64,000 nt of DNA from Gluconacetobacter liquefaciens (GTDB lineage: Bacteria; Pseudomonadota; Alphaproteobacteria; Acetobacterales; Acetobacteraceae): the NCBI RefSeq assembly GCF_003350405.1, contig NZ_QQAW01000001.1, positions 667,162 to 731,161 of the forward strand. The letters run 5' to 3'. Shown one piece after another: positions 34,757 to 42,998 of the stretch. The stretch's first letter is position 1, and each line of letters begins with the position of its first letter. The notes below the pieces were generated by a model. The model made no database searches. It worked only from the letters and a program-made list of their open reading frames with translations, and was not told where the DNA came from. A program made the translations under genes and the position numbers.

Positions 34757-35236
34757 TCAGTCTTTCAGCAGGCGCAGGCCGGCGGTCACGCGGCATTGGT
34801 AATTAACGAACGCGATCAGCTCGGACAACGCGACGATCTGGGGGTTGGACAGGCCGACCTGGACCAGGGCCGCGATGTCCGCCTGCGAGGCGGACGGGTT
34901 GTGTGTGGTCACAAGGTCCGCCTGCCGCGCAATCGTGGACAGGGGGGACGGAAGGGCGGAGGCCCCGTCGGCCAGGGCCCGGGTGTCCGCGTCGGCATCC
35001 GTGTCGGCGAGGATCGCCCGGTAGGACGCGGCCAGTGCCGCGTCGGCATTGAGCGTCGCTATGCGGCAGGCCAAGGCGAGGCGCAGCGCCGGCCCGAGGC
35101 CATGATCGTCCGCAGGGGTCAGCACGGCATGGCGGCAGGCCTCCGAGCCGGTGACGAATTCGGCTCTTGCCCGGCGACGGGCGAAGAGCGGATCGTCTTC
35201 GACGAGCCCGACCGCGGCATCTATGGCGTCCATCAT
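34757..35236 (-). CDS. CMD domain protein without CxxC
   Basis: A 159-residue helical protein of the CMD/AhpD superfamily. The closing helices SQADIAALVQVGLSNPQIVA and SELIAFVNYQCRVTAGLRLL match the fold, but the CxxC redox pair is absent. That fits the partner subunit (Avi_7170-like) of the CxxC protein encoded 3 bases downstream; the two may form a mixed complex. The start at 35236 is ATG, with a second ATG directly after. It lies 20 bases after the FMO-like gene. Confidence 0.7.
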   Translation of the reverse strand: MMDAIDAAVGLVEDDPLFARRRARAEFVTGSEACRHAVLTPADDHGLGPALRLALACRIATLNADAALAASYRAILADTDADADTRALADGASALPSPLSTIARQADLVTTHNPSASQADIAALVQVGLSNPQIVALSELIAFVNYQCRVTAGLRLLKD

Positions 35237-35256
35237 ATCGGATGACTTTCCTGGTT

Positions 35257-36729
35257 TCAGGCTGCGGACAGGGGGGTGTCGGTCCATTCGTCGCCCATCA
35301 GTTCCGGGTCGTTGAAGGCTACGAGGCCGTCGTAGTGAAGGGCACGGTCCTCCACGAACAGGGATTCGGCAATGTGACGGACCAGCCGTTCCGCACCGTC
35401 GCTGATGGCGGGGATATCGCCGCTGACCTTTCCATGTGACAGGGTCGCCGGATAGCAGAAACAATGAACGAACCGTATGGATGGACAATCGCCCGGCATT
35501 TTTTCGAGAAATTCGAAGCCTTTTCCGAGATCGGGCGAATTGTCGAGTTCCGCGTAGCGTATGCCGGAGGACATGTCTTGCGGTGCCGGTGTGAAGCGGT
35601 CTTTCCAGAGGCGGATATGCGATGCGATGGCGGACAGTTCTGGCCGTTGTGACAGGTCTGCTGAAAAGCCCGTTGCCGCAATGATATAATCCGTATCCAG
35701 CCGGCCGCGTGACGTTTCGATACGGACGCCGTCGCCTTGGGGGGTGACGGATTCGAGGCTGCACCCGAGATGGAAGAAGGCATTGGGCCGGCGCGAGACC
35801 CGCAGGACGCTGGCACGGGGCGGAGGGGTCTGCGCGTCTAGCACGCAATCCATGAAGCGCCATTTCCAGCCGTCAGGCAGGGCCTGGAAACCCAGCACGA
35901 CGCCCATGCTGCCGATGCCGGTGAATTTGTTGACGCGCGGCATGGCCAGTCGCCTCAGCAGGATATCGACGCGGCGCGCGCCGGCCTCCAGCGCGGTCGC
36001 GGCATTGTCCATGGCCGACGCACCTGCGCCGATGACGGTGACATCCCGGCCGCGGAGTGCTGCGAAGTCGATCCTGTCAGCAGAATGGGCCCACGCATGA
36101 TGGGGCAGGGCAGCGATGACCGGCGGCACGTAAGGACCGCCAAGCCCGTCGCGCCCGGTTGCCAGGACGAGGCGCCGGCACAGGATCGTCTCGGGCCGGC
36201 CGGCCGAGAGGATGCGCAGGGCCAGCAGGCCGTCTTCGCGGAAGGTGATGCCGTCGAGCGCGGTTTCGTTGCGGACCGTGATTTCGAGGATTTCACGAAG
36301 CCAGATCAGGTACTCCATCCAGAGTGTGGTTGGAATCCTGTCCAGTTCCTCCCATCTCTCCTGTCCGAAGCGATATTCGTACCAGGCCCGGAATGTGAGG
36401 CTGGCGAGGCCCATGCAGGGACCGGAGAGGGATTTCGGCGAACGCAGCGTTTCCATGCGCGCGTAGGTCGCCCACGGACCTTCGTGGCCGGCGGGAGCGC
36501 GGTCGAGGACGATATGGTTGTCGATACCGCAGCGGCGCAGCGAGGCGGAGACCGTCAGGCCCGCCATGCCCGCACCGACGACCACGACGTCGATGACCCG
36601 CTGGCCGTCCGCCGAGCGTGACGGGACCCATGGGCGCGTGGGGACATCGAGCCATTGCTGATCCTGCCTGACGCGTTCGTTCAGCCGTTCCAGTCCGCCC
36701 GGGATGTCTGCGAGGTCGGGGTATGACAT
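35257..36729 (-). CDS. Flavin-containing monooxygenase-like protein
   Basis: A 490-residue flavoprotein with two Rossmann motifs: VVVVGAGMAG (FAD) near residue 50 and VTVIGAGASA (NADPH) near residue 230. WATYARMETLRSPKSLSG lies between them and the ATG motif IIAATGFSAD near residue 360. This is the layout of FMO/SidA-like N- or S-oxygenases and SDR-like NAD(P)-binding monooxygenases. It is first in the minus-strand group with two CMD proteins, a flavin oxidase and dapB, and divergent from a TonB receptor gene across 479 bases. An N-containing substrate is likely; unproven. Confidence 0.85.
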   Translation of the reverse strand: MSYPDLADIPGGLERLNERVRQDQQWLDVPTRPWVPSRSADGQRVIDVVVVGAGMAGLTVSASLRRCGIDNHIVLDRAPAGHEGPWATYARMETLRSPKSLSGPCMGLASLTFRAWYEYRFGQERWEELDRIPTTLWMEYLIWLREILEITVRNETALDGITFREDGLLALRILSAGRPETILCRRLVLATGRDGLGGPYVPPVIAALPHHAWAHSADRIDFAALRGRDVTVIGAGASAMDNAATALEAGARRVDILLRRLAMPRVNKFTGIGSMGVVLGFQALPDGWKWRFMDCVLDAQTPPPRASVLRVSRRPNAFFHLGCSLESVTPQGDGVRIETSRGRLDTDYIIAATGFSADLSQRPELSAIASHIRLWKDRFTPAPQDMSSGIRYAELDNSPDLGKGFEFLEKMPGDCPSIRFVHCFCYPATLSHGKVSGDIPAISDGAERLVRHIAESLFVEDRALHYDGLVAFNDPELMGDEWTDTPLSAA

Positions 36730-37208
36730 TTGGTATCCTCTTACGGAGACAGACCAATATCACATTATAACGGAATCGGAACGCATTGTGGTAGGTCAGT
36801 AATCTTTCCAATGGGTAATCGTATGATGAATTTTTCTCCTTCGAAACAAAACGAATACGATACGATTATGCTGGAAAGTATGGGAGGATCGACGGGCGAA
36901 AGCGTCGTGACAGAAGGGCTGGCGCCGAATGGGCGTGACGCCGATGGAAGAGGGCGGAGGGATCGTCAACTGGACGTTGGCCGGGCGGGACTGACGAAGC
37001 GGTTGCGGGAATTCTTTTCATGGTACCCGTAGAAACAATATCGGATCTTTCTCCATATATGTTTTGTTGCTTAATCGAACTGAGGTAGGCTTTGCCGTGT
37101 ATCAGGTCTGGTTCCTTGCGAAATGAGACAATGGTTGCCGTAGAGTGCGATCTGTTGGCTGGCGAATGTCGCGTCGTACGGCGAAAGAGGCGAAAGAGAC
37201 AGAGCAGA
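36730..37208. promoter_or_regulatory. 479-base divergent regulatory gap
   Basis: Separates the FMO-like gene (minus) and the TonB receptor (plus). It is clearly A/T-richer near 36755-36870 and 37025-37080, with a repeated ACGATACGAT-type run near 36850-36870. Divergent promoters must lie here. Open frames within it have no recognisable domain. Confidence 0.45.
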
Positions 37209-39731
37209 ATGAAACGTCAGGCACTTTTCTCGACGGCTCTTGCCGTTGTACTTCCGGCGGTCATGGTGTCCGAAAGCTTTGCCGCGACCGGCACGGACAG
37301 CAAGGCCGCGCGTGCGGCGAAGAGCAGGGCCGTCGCATCGGCACACAGCCGGTTGGCTGCGCAGCCTGTGTCTGCCGTGACCCCGGCACCCGTTCCCGCC
37401 ACCATCGTCGCGCCTGTGACGATACCGGTGCGCAATGGCGGGGGCGATGGGGACGAGCAGGTGATCGTGACGGGCACGCGCGATCCGCATGCGAAGGCGC
37501 GTGACAGTATCAGCCCCGTGGTCGTGATTTCGGCGGCGCAACTCAAATCCACCGGCCAGGCCGACCTGCGCGATGCGTTGACTACGCTGATCCCGTCCCT
37601 GACCAGACAGACTGTCGGCACCGGCACTGCAAACACCATTGATTCGATCAACATGCGTGGCCTGACATCGAACCAGACGCTGATTCTGGTCGATGGCAAG
37701 CGCCGGCATACGACATCGACCGTCTATTATGCGCCGGGCCCGCAGCAGGGGACCACGCCGGTCGATATCGACATGATCCCGGTTTCGGAAATTGACCATA
37801 TCGAGGTTCTGGAGGACGGCGCGGCCGCGCAGTACGGATCGGATGCCATCGCGGGTGTCATCAACGTCATTCTGTCGCACCGTAATCACGGTATCCAGAT
37901 GTCGGCTAACAATGGTGGCTATTACAAGGGGGATGGCTTCACCTCGAAGGATTATATCGGCGGAGCCTTCGAACTGCCCAATGGCGGTTTCTTTAACCTG
38001 GGCGCGGATTTCAAGTTTCAGGACCATGCCATCCGAGGTGGGTGGGACAAGCGCACGAACAAATATGACAACCCGATCATGAGCATACCGCGTGCGATTC
38101 AGGTCGTGCTCGGCTACAATATGGAATACAATATCAACAAAGACCTGACGCTGTATTCCTTCTCGACCTTTGGCCACAAGGTTGCCGATGCGCTGCAGAA
38201 TTTCCGGACCGGCGTGGATGTGTCGGGGGCGACCTTCCCGACGCTCTTCCCCAATGGTTATGTTCCGATCATCCAGACCGATGAAACTGATTACGGCGTG
38301 ACGGTCGGCTTCAAGGGCAAAGCGTTCCTGGGTTTCGATTTCGACTTCTCGACGACCTATGGAGGCAATCATAACGATGTGAATATCGCCAATACGGGCA
38401 GCCAGAGCTATCTGGAGACCTATGGCTATACGCCGACGGAGTTCCACCAGACCGCCTATACGACCACGCAGTGGACGAACAACCTCGATTTCCGCCGGAG
38501 CTTCGATACAGGTGTGCTGGCGGGGCCGCTCAACTTCTCGATCGGTGCTGAATATCGCTATGAGACCTACAAGATTGGTGCCGGCGACTACAACGCCTAT
38601 TATATATCGGGCGCCCAGGGACAGCATGCGATTCCGCCGGGCCTGGCCAGCACGTCGAACCGAGACGTGACGGCGGGTTATATCGATGTCGGGACTGAGC
38701 TGCTGAAGGGATGGAAGCTCGACCTTGCTGGCCGATTCGAGCATTATACGGACGTGGGAAACACCGAGATTGGCAAGGTGTCGACCCGGTATGACGTGAA
38801 TAAATATTTCGCCTTCCGTGGCACCGTCAGCAGCGGGTTTCGCGCGCCGACGCTGGCAGAGCAATATTTCTCCAGCCTGACGGAATCGCCGACATCGGCT
38901 TCCGGCGTTCTCGGTGTGAATTCGCCCGGCGCCAAGCTGTTGGGAGCCCGGCCGTTGAAGCCCGAACGATCGACCAGCTACAGTGCCGGTATCATTCTGA
39001 ATCCCATCAAGAACATGCATATTTCTCTGGATGCCTATCAGATCGATATCCGCGATCGCATCGTCATCGGCGGGGTTTATGGTGGTGCATTGGCGATCCA
39101 GGCCATGAACCTGTCCGGGCTGTATTTTCCCTCGACCTCGGCGACCGCGACCGCGCAATATGAGACGAACGGGGCGTCGACCCGTACGCGTGGACTGGAT
39201 ATTACCGCGACCTATCTGACCAATCTGGGCCGCTATGGCCGGATCAACTGGGATGCGGCGGTCAATTTCAACCAGACCAATATTACCCATGTCGGTGAGG
39301 ATCTGAACGGGAATACGCTGCTGAATGCCCAGCAGCGGTCGTTTCTGACCTCTTACATGCCGCGCAACAAGCTGATTTTCGGTGGTCGCTGGACTTGGGG
39401 GAAGCTGGATTTCACGGTGCATGAAACCCGCTATGGCCGGACGACATCCAACAATACTTATTGGAACGACGTGCCGAGCTCGATGATCAATTCGGTTTCG
39501 CACTTCCTGCGCTGGGTCCAGACACCACGTTTTCAGACGGATCTGGCCATCGGCTATCAGGTGACGCCGCGCCTGCATGCCACGCTTGGCGGCAACAATA
39601 TCGGCAATGCCTATCCGCGCAAGGTGCCTTACCAGGTGCAGTATCTCGGCTCGGAAATCTACAACATGGATGTCCAGCAGATGGGGCTGTTCGGCGGCTA
39701 CTACTATATGCAACTGGACCTTACCCTCTGA
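37209..39731 (+). CDS. TonB-dependent outer membrane receptor
   Basis: An 840-residue receptor. It has a signal peptide (1 to about 26, ESFAATG), an Ala/Pro-rich linker and a TonB box/plug start EQVIVTGTRDP. Plug motifs are NMRGLTSNQTLILVDGKRRH, and IEVLEDGAAAQYGSDAIAGV. The full barrel closes with YYYMQLDLTL. The DGKRRH and GAAAQYGSDAIAGV wording is that of the large sphingomonad/acetic acid receptor group for organic substrates rather than siderophores. It is followed within 48 bases by a luciferase-like monooxygenase on the same strand, so uptake and oxidation of one compound is likely. Confidence 0.92.
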   Translation: MKRQALFSTALAVVLPAVMVSESFAATGTDSKAARAAKSRAVASAHSRLAAQPVSAVTPAPVPATIVAPVTIPVRNGGGDGDEQVIVTGTRDPHAKARDSISPVVVISAAQLKSTGQADLRDALTTLIPSLTRQTVGTGTANTIDSINMRGLTSNQTLILVDGKRRHTTSTVYYAPGPQQGTTPVDIDMIPVSEIDHIEVLEDGAAAQYGSDAIAGVINVILSHRNHGIQMSANNGGYYKGDGFTSKDYIGGAFELPNGGFFNLGADFKFQDHAIRGGWDKRTNKYDNPIMSIPRAIQVVLGYNMEYNINKDLTLYSFSTFGHKVADALQNFRTGVDVSGATFPTLFPNGYVPIIQTDETDYGVTVGFKGKAFLGFDFDFSTTYGGNHNDVNIANTGSQSYLETYGYTPTEFHQTAYTTTQWTNNLDFRRSFDTGVLAGPLNFSIGAEYRYETYKIGAGDYNAYYISGAQGQHAIPPGLASTSNRDVTAGYIDVGTELLKGWKLDLAGRFEHYTDVGNTEIGKVSTRYDVNKYFAFRGTVSSGFRAPTLAEQYFSSLTESPTSASGVLGVNSPGAKLLGARPLKPERSTSYSAGIILNPIKNMHISLDAYQIDIRDRIVIGGVYGGALAIQAMNLSGLYFPSTSATATAQYETNGASTRTRGLDITATYLTNLGRYGRINWDAAVNFNQTNITHVGEDLNGNTLLNAQQRSFLTSYMPRNKLIFGGRWTWGKLDFTVHETRYGRTTSNNTYWNDVPSSMINSVSHFLRWVQTPRFQTDLAIGYQVTPRLHATLGGNNIGNAYPRKVPYQVQYLGSEIYNMDVQQMGLFGGYYYMQLDLTL

Positions 39732-39779
39732 CGGGTTGGGAAATATCCTGAACGACCGGGGGATACCGCGTTGGTGAAC

Positions 39780-41138
39780 ATGCCGAAGAAGACCATGTCG
39801 ATCGGTCTTTCGATCCGGTATCTGGGGTATCATGCAGCCGGGTGGCGACATCCGGCCGCTGACCCCGGAGGCAGCACGAGCTTTCGTCATTTCGCGACGG
39901 TCGCGCGCCTGGCGGAAGAAAGCTGTTTCGACATGCTGTTCCTTGCCGACGGAATCGGCGTGCGGGTGACGGATACGCCGCCCGGCTCCCTGACCCAATC
40001 TTCGCAGGTGGCGGATTTCGAACCGCTTACGCTGCTGTCGGCACTATCGGCGGTGACCGAACGGATCGGCCTGGTGGCCACGGCCTCCACCACCTATAAC
40101 GAGCCGTTTCATATCGCGCGGAAATATGCCTCGCTGGACCGAATCAGCGATGGCCGCGCCGGATGGAACATCGTGACCTCTTGGTCGGATGCGGAAGCGC
40201 GTAATTTCGGACGCGACAGGCATCTCGATTATGATACCCGTTATGACCGGGCGCTGGAATGCGCCGAGGTGGTCAAGGGTTTATGGGATTCGTGGAGCGC
40301 GGATGCTTTGGTCGGCGACAAGGAGGGCGCGCGCTTCCTTGACCCGCTCGGGCTGCATGTCCTGAACCATGAAGGGCCGCATTTTCGCGTGCGCGGCCCG
40401 CTCGACGTGCCGCGCAGTCCGCAGGGGCGGCCCATCATGGTGCAGGCAGGAGCCAGTGATGCCGGGATCGAACTGGCTGGGCGGAATGCGGAGGTAATCT
40501 ATGCCCTGCCGCGCTCGCTGGCCGAGGCGCAGGCCTATTCGGAAAAATTGCGCGTGGCGCTGGAACGGCATGGCCGACGCCGCGAGGATTTACGGATACT
40601 GGCCGGTGTTACCCTCTTTGTCGGGCGGACCGAGGCGGAAGCACGCGCGCGATATGACGCGATGCGGGATCTGATCCCGCCGGAACTCGGCCTGTCCTAT
40701 CTCTATGCGCAACTGGGCGACCTGTCGGGTTATCCTCTGGACGGGCCGGTGCCGGAACCGCAGGATCCGATGGTCAAGAGCATCGCGCGCGCTCTGGTCG
40801 ACCAGGCGCATCGCGAGAACATGACCATCCGCGACCTGTATTCCCTGATTGCTTCCGGGTTCGGCTCGCATGTGCTGATCGGTACGCCGGAGAGCATCGT
40901 GGATACGATGGAGGCATGGTTCTCGTGCGGGGCGGTGGACGGGTTCAATCTCTGTCCGGCTCTGCTGCCGCTCAGTCTGCAGGAATTTACCGACCTGATC
41001 CTGCCGGAATTGCGTCGGCGGGGGCTGTTCCGAACGCATTACGAGGGCACGACCCTGAGAGAGCATCTGCGCCTGCCTCTGCCGGCCAGCCGTTATGGCG
41101 ATCCGGTTGTTCCCACCGTCGTGGAGCCGATGTCATGA
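39780..41138 (+). CDS. Luciferase-like FMN-dependent monooxygenase (NtaA/DszA group)
   Basis: A 452-residue TIM-barrel flavoprotein of the bacterial LLM class. Traits of the NtaA/SnaA/DszA subgroup are ARLAEESCFDMLFLAD, EPLTLLSALSAVTERIGLVATASTTYNEP-type core, GRAGWNIVTS and PIMVQAGASDAG. These enzymes oxidise N- or S-containing compounds with FMNH2 from a separate reductase. No flavin reductase is seen next door. Start: ATG 39780 after GGGGGAT; GTG 39774 is also possible. It overlaps the next gene by ATGA. Confidence 0.88.
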   Translation: MPKKTMSIGLSIRYLGYHAAGWRHPAADPGGSTSFRHFATVARLAEESCFDMLFLADGIGVRVTDTPPGSLTQSSQVADFEPLTLLSALSAVTERIGLVATASTTYNEPFHIARKYASLDRISDGRAGWNIVTSWSDAEARNFGRDRHLDYDTRYDRALECAEVVKGLWDSWSADALVGDKEGARFLDPLGLHVLNHEGPHFRVRGPLDVPRSPQGRPIMVQAGASDAGIELAGRNAEVIYALPRSLAEAQAYSEKLRVALERHGRRREDLRILAGVTLFVGRTEAEARARYDAMRDLIPPELGLSYLYAQLGDLSGYPLDGPVPEPQDPMVKSIARALVDQAHRENMTIRDLYSLIASGFGSHVLIGTPESIVDTMEAWFSCGAVDGFNLCPALLPLSLQEFTDLILPELRRRGLFRTHYEGTTLREHLRLPLPASRYGDPVVPTVVEPMS

Positions 41139-41719
41139 CATGTGTGATCGTGGGGGAGACGGACGGTATTGCGCCGTTCCAGGCCCGCTTTCCCCAGGCG
41201 CGGCATCTGTCCGCCACAGAGCAGCCGGTCTGGCATGCTGAGCCGGAGCGGCTCTGGGTCCAGTCGGAAGAGCAGGTCGGGACGGTGCCGTTCGCGCGGC
41301 TGGTGGTGGTAGGCGAGGCCGCGCTGCTGTGCGCGGCGCTGGGATGCCAGATGGGGAGGGCAGGACCGCTGACCGATGCGAACCATCAGACCAGCCGGCG
41401 GGGGATTTTCTTTCTGCCGGGGCGGCCCGACGAGGCGGCCGTGGAGCGGATCGCGATTACGATCGCGCATGACCTGCCACCGTTTGTGGAGCGGGAGCCG
41501 CCTGGGCCTGTTGGGGCGGTAGCGCGCCTGGAACCGCTGGCGGTGGCCATGGTGCTGGGGCAGCCGGAGACGACGGCGCGTGATGCGGAATTGCTCGGGC
41601 AGGTCGCGCTGACCGGCCCGATCGCTTTCTGTGCGCCGGTGAAACTGGCCGCGCTGGCGGCGATCGGCGCGGAGCGGCCAGCCCCCTATCCTATTCAGAT
41701 GGACCAGGAGGGCGCATGA
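41135..41719 (+). CDS. Unknown 194-residue protein coupled to LLM and DAO genes
   Basis: A 194-residue soluble protein of no recognised family. Its start overlaps the LLM stop (ATGA at 41135) and its stop overlaps the next gene's start (41716-41719), so it is translated between two flavoenzymes. It lacks the flavin reductase patterns expected beside an LLM enzyme. Visible traits are a short hydrophobic start (MTCVIVGETDG), a central FARLVVVGEAALLCAALG strand-helix and many Ala/Pro/Arg residues. It could be a coupling or reductase-like subunit of a new kind, or a chaperone. Codon use resembles its neighbours, supporting a real gene. Confidence 0.75.
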   Translation: MTCVIVGETDGIAPFQARFPQARHLSATEQPVWHAEPERLWVQSEEQVGTVPFARLVVVGEAALLCAALGCQMGRAGPLTDANHQTSRRGIFFLPGRPDEAAVERIAITIAHDLPPFVEREPPGPVGAVARLEPLAVAMVLGQPETTARDAELLGQVALTGPIAFCAPVKLAALAAIGAERPAPYPIQMDQEGA

Positions 41720-42879
41720 GCCAGGATACCGAACTGATCGTCATCGGCGGCGGCCTCCAGGGGCTTTCGACTGCGTTCTGGGCCGCGCGGGCCGGGCTGC
41801 GGGTGACGGTGGTGGAGAAGAGCATGCCGGGCCGTCATGCCTCGGGGTTCTCCGCCGGCGGGGTGCGGACGCTGGGGCGGGCGCTGCCCGAAATTCCGCT
41901 GGCGTTGGCGGCTCTCGACCTCTGGTACGATCTTCCGACGTTGCTGGATGACGATGGCGGCTTCGTGCCCTCGGCGCAGGTGCGTATCGCGGAAAACGAC
42001 GCCGATATGCGCAGTCTGCGGGAGCGGGTGGCGGTGACCGACGCGCTGGGCTGGACCCATGAAGTTCTGCTGGACGAGGCGGAGGTGAAAACGTTGCTTC
42101 CGGCCGTGGCACCGCATGTCGTCGGCGGATTGGTGTGTCGCAGGGATGGGTTTGCGGACCCGATGCGGACGACGCGGGCGTTCCTGAGAGCCGCCACCCG
42201 CGCGGGTGCCGTGGTGCGCGTCGGAGCCGGTGTGGCGGGGTTGGAGCGCGTGCAGGGAGGATGGCGCGTCACGCTGGAGGATGGCAGCCACCTGGGCGCG
42301 CCGCGGATCGTGAACGCGGCGGGCGCGTGGGGCAGACGGATTGCCCGAATGGTGGGGGATGATTTCCCGCTCGGGTTCAATGCGCTCATGATGATGTTTA
42401 CCGCGCCGCTGCCGCCCTTCATCACGCAGGTGGCGTTGGCGACGGGGCGCCCGCTGTCGTTCAAGCAGGTCGCGTCGGGCCATGTCATGATCGGTGGTGG
42501 CCCCAAGGGAGTGGCGGATCTCGATACCGGGCTGACGACGCTGGATGTCACACGGCTGGCGGCATCGGCGCGCACGGCGCTGGAACTGTTCCCGGTCCTG
42601 AAGGATGTGGCCATCCTGCATGCCTGGGCGGGGATTGAAGCCATCATGCCGGATGAGATTCCCGTGATCGGGCGGTCGTCGCGGGCGGAAGGGATCGTGC
42701 ATCTGTGCGGTTTCTCCGGCCACGGTTTCGCGCTCTCGCCCCTGACAGGGCGGATCGCGGCCGATCTGGTGCTGGGCCGGGAGTCCCCTTATCCGATCGA
42801 GGCGTTTTCGCCCGATCGCTTCGTGCCGGGCGTGGACACGGACCGGCCGTCAGGCACGATGCTTCAGCCAGCCGGCTAG
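41716..42879 (+). CDS. FAD-dependent oxidoreductase (DAO/sarcosine oxidase-like)
   Basis: A 387-residue DAO-family protein. The FAD motif VIGGGLQGLSTAFWAARAG is at about residues 9-27, followed by SAGGVRTLGR. VNAAGAWGRRIARM lies near residue 205, and the C-terminal GFSGHGFALSPLTGRIAADL completes the FAD site. This pattern is closest to sarcosine/D-proline dehydrogenase beta (HcnC-like) proteins, often membrane-linked and oxidising imino or N-methyl amino acids. No signal peptide. It is coupled to the 194-residue unknown protein by a four-base overlap and ended by a strong terminator. Confidence 0.88.
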   Translation: MSQDTELIVIGGGLQGLSTAFWAARAGLRVTVVEKSMPGRHASGFSAGGVRTLGRALPEIPLALAALDLWYDLPTLLDDDGGFVPSAQVRIAENDADMRSLRERVAVTDALGWTHEVLLDEAEVKTLLPAVAPHVVGGLVCRRDGFADPMRTTRAFLRAATRAGAVVRVGAGVAGLERVQGGWRVTLEDGSHLGAPRIVNAAGAWGRRIARMVGDDFPLGFNALMMMFTAPLPPFITQVALATGRPLSFKQVASGHVMIGGGPKGVADLDTGLTTLDVTRLAASARTALELFPVLKDVAILHAWAGIEAIMPDEIPVIGRSSRAEGIVHLCGFSGHGFALSPLTGRIAADLVLGRESPYPIEAFSPDRFVPGVDTDRPSGTMLQPAG

Positions 42880-42882
42880 AGG

Positions 42883-42930
42883 ATTTCCACCGAAAACCGG
42901 TTCGGTGGAAATGTTCTGGATTGTTGTTTT
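42883..42930 (+). terminator. Rho-independent terminator after the DAO gene
   Basis: ATTTCCACCGAA (42883-42894) pairs perfectly with TTCGGTGGAAAT (42901-42912) around AACCGG, followed by a T-rich run (ttgttgttttt). It starts 4 bases after the stop and should end the TonB receptor-LLM-DAO transcript. Confidence 0.75.
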
Positions 42931-42944
42931 TGCAAGCATATTCA

Positions 42945-42972
42945 CCTGTTTGCATGCACGCCTGCAAACAGG
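42945..42972. promoter_or_regulatory. Palindrome upstream of the MHS transporter
   Basis: CCTGTTTGC and GCAAACAGG are perfect 9-bp arms 10 bases apart, ending 26 bases before the transporter ATG. This looks like an operator for a dimeric regulator, or a leader hairpin. It follows the terminator, so the transporter probably has its own control. Confidence 0.55.
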
Positions 42973-42998
42973 ATCTGCTCCAGGGTGAAGGGCGCGCC

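Noticed and set aside
36730..37032. Short open frames in the divergent gap before the TonB receptor
   Set aside because: No ribosome site or domain; A/T-rich promoter-like DNA.
37071..39998. Open frame of 975 codons antisense to the TonB receptor
   Set aside because: Arginine/histidine-rich text with no domain, mirroring a clear receptor gene. A shadow of GC-rich codon bias.
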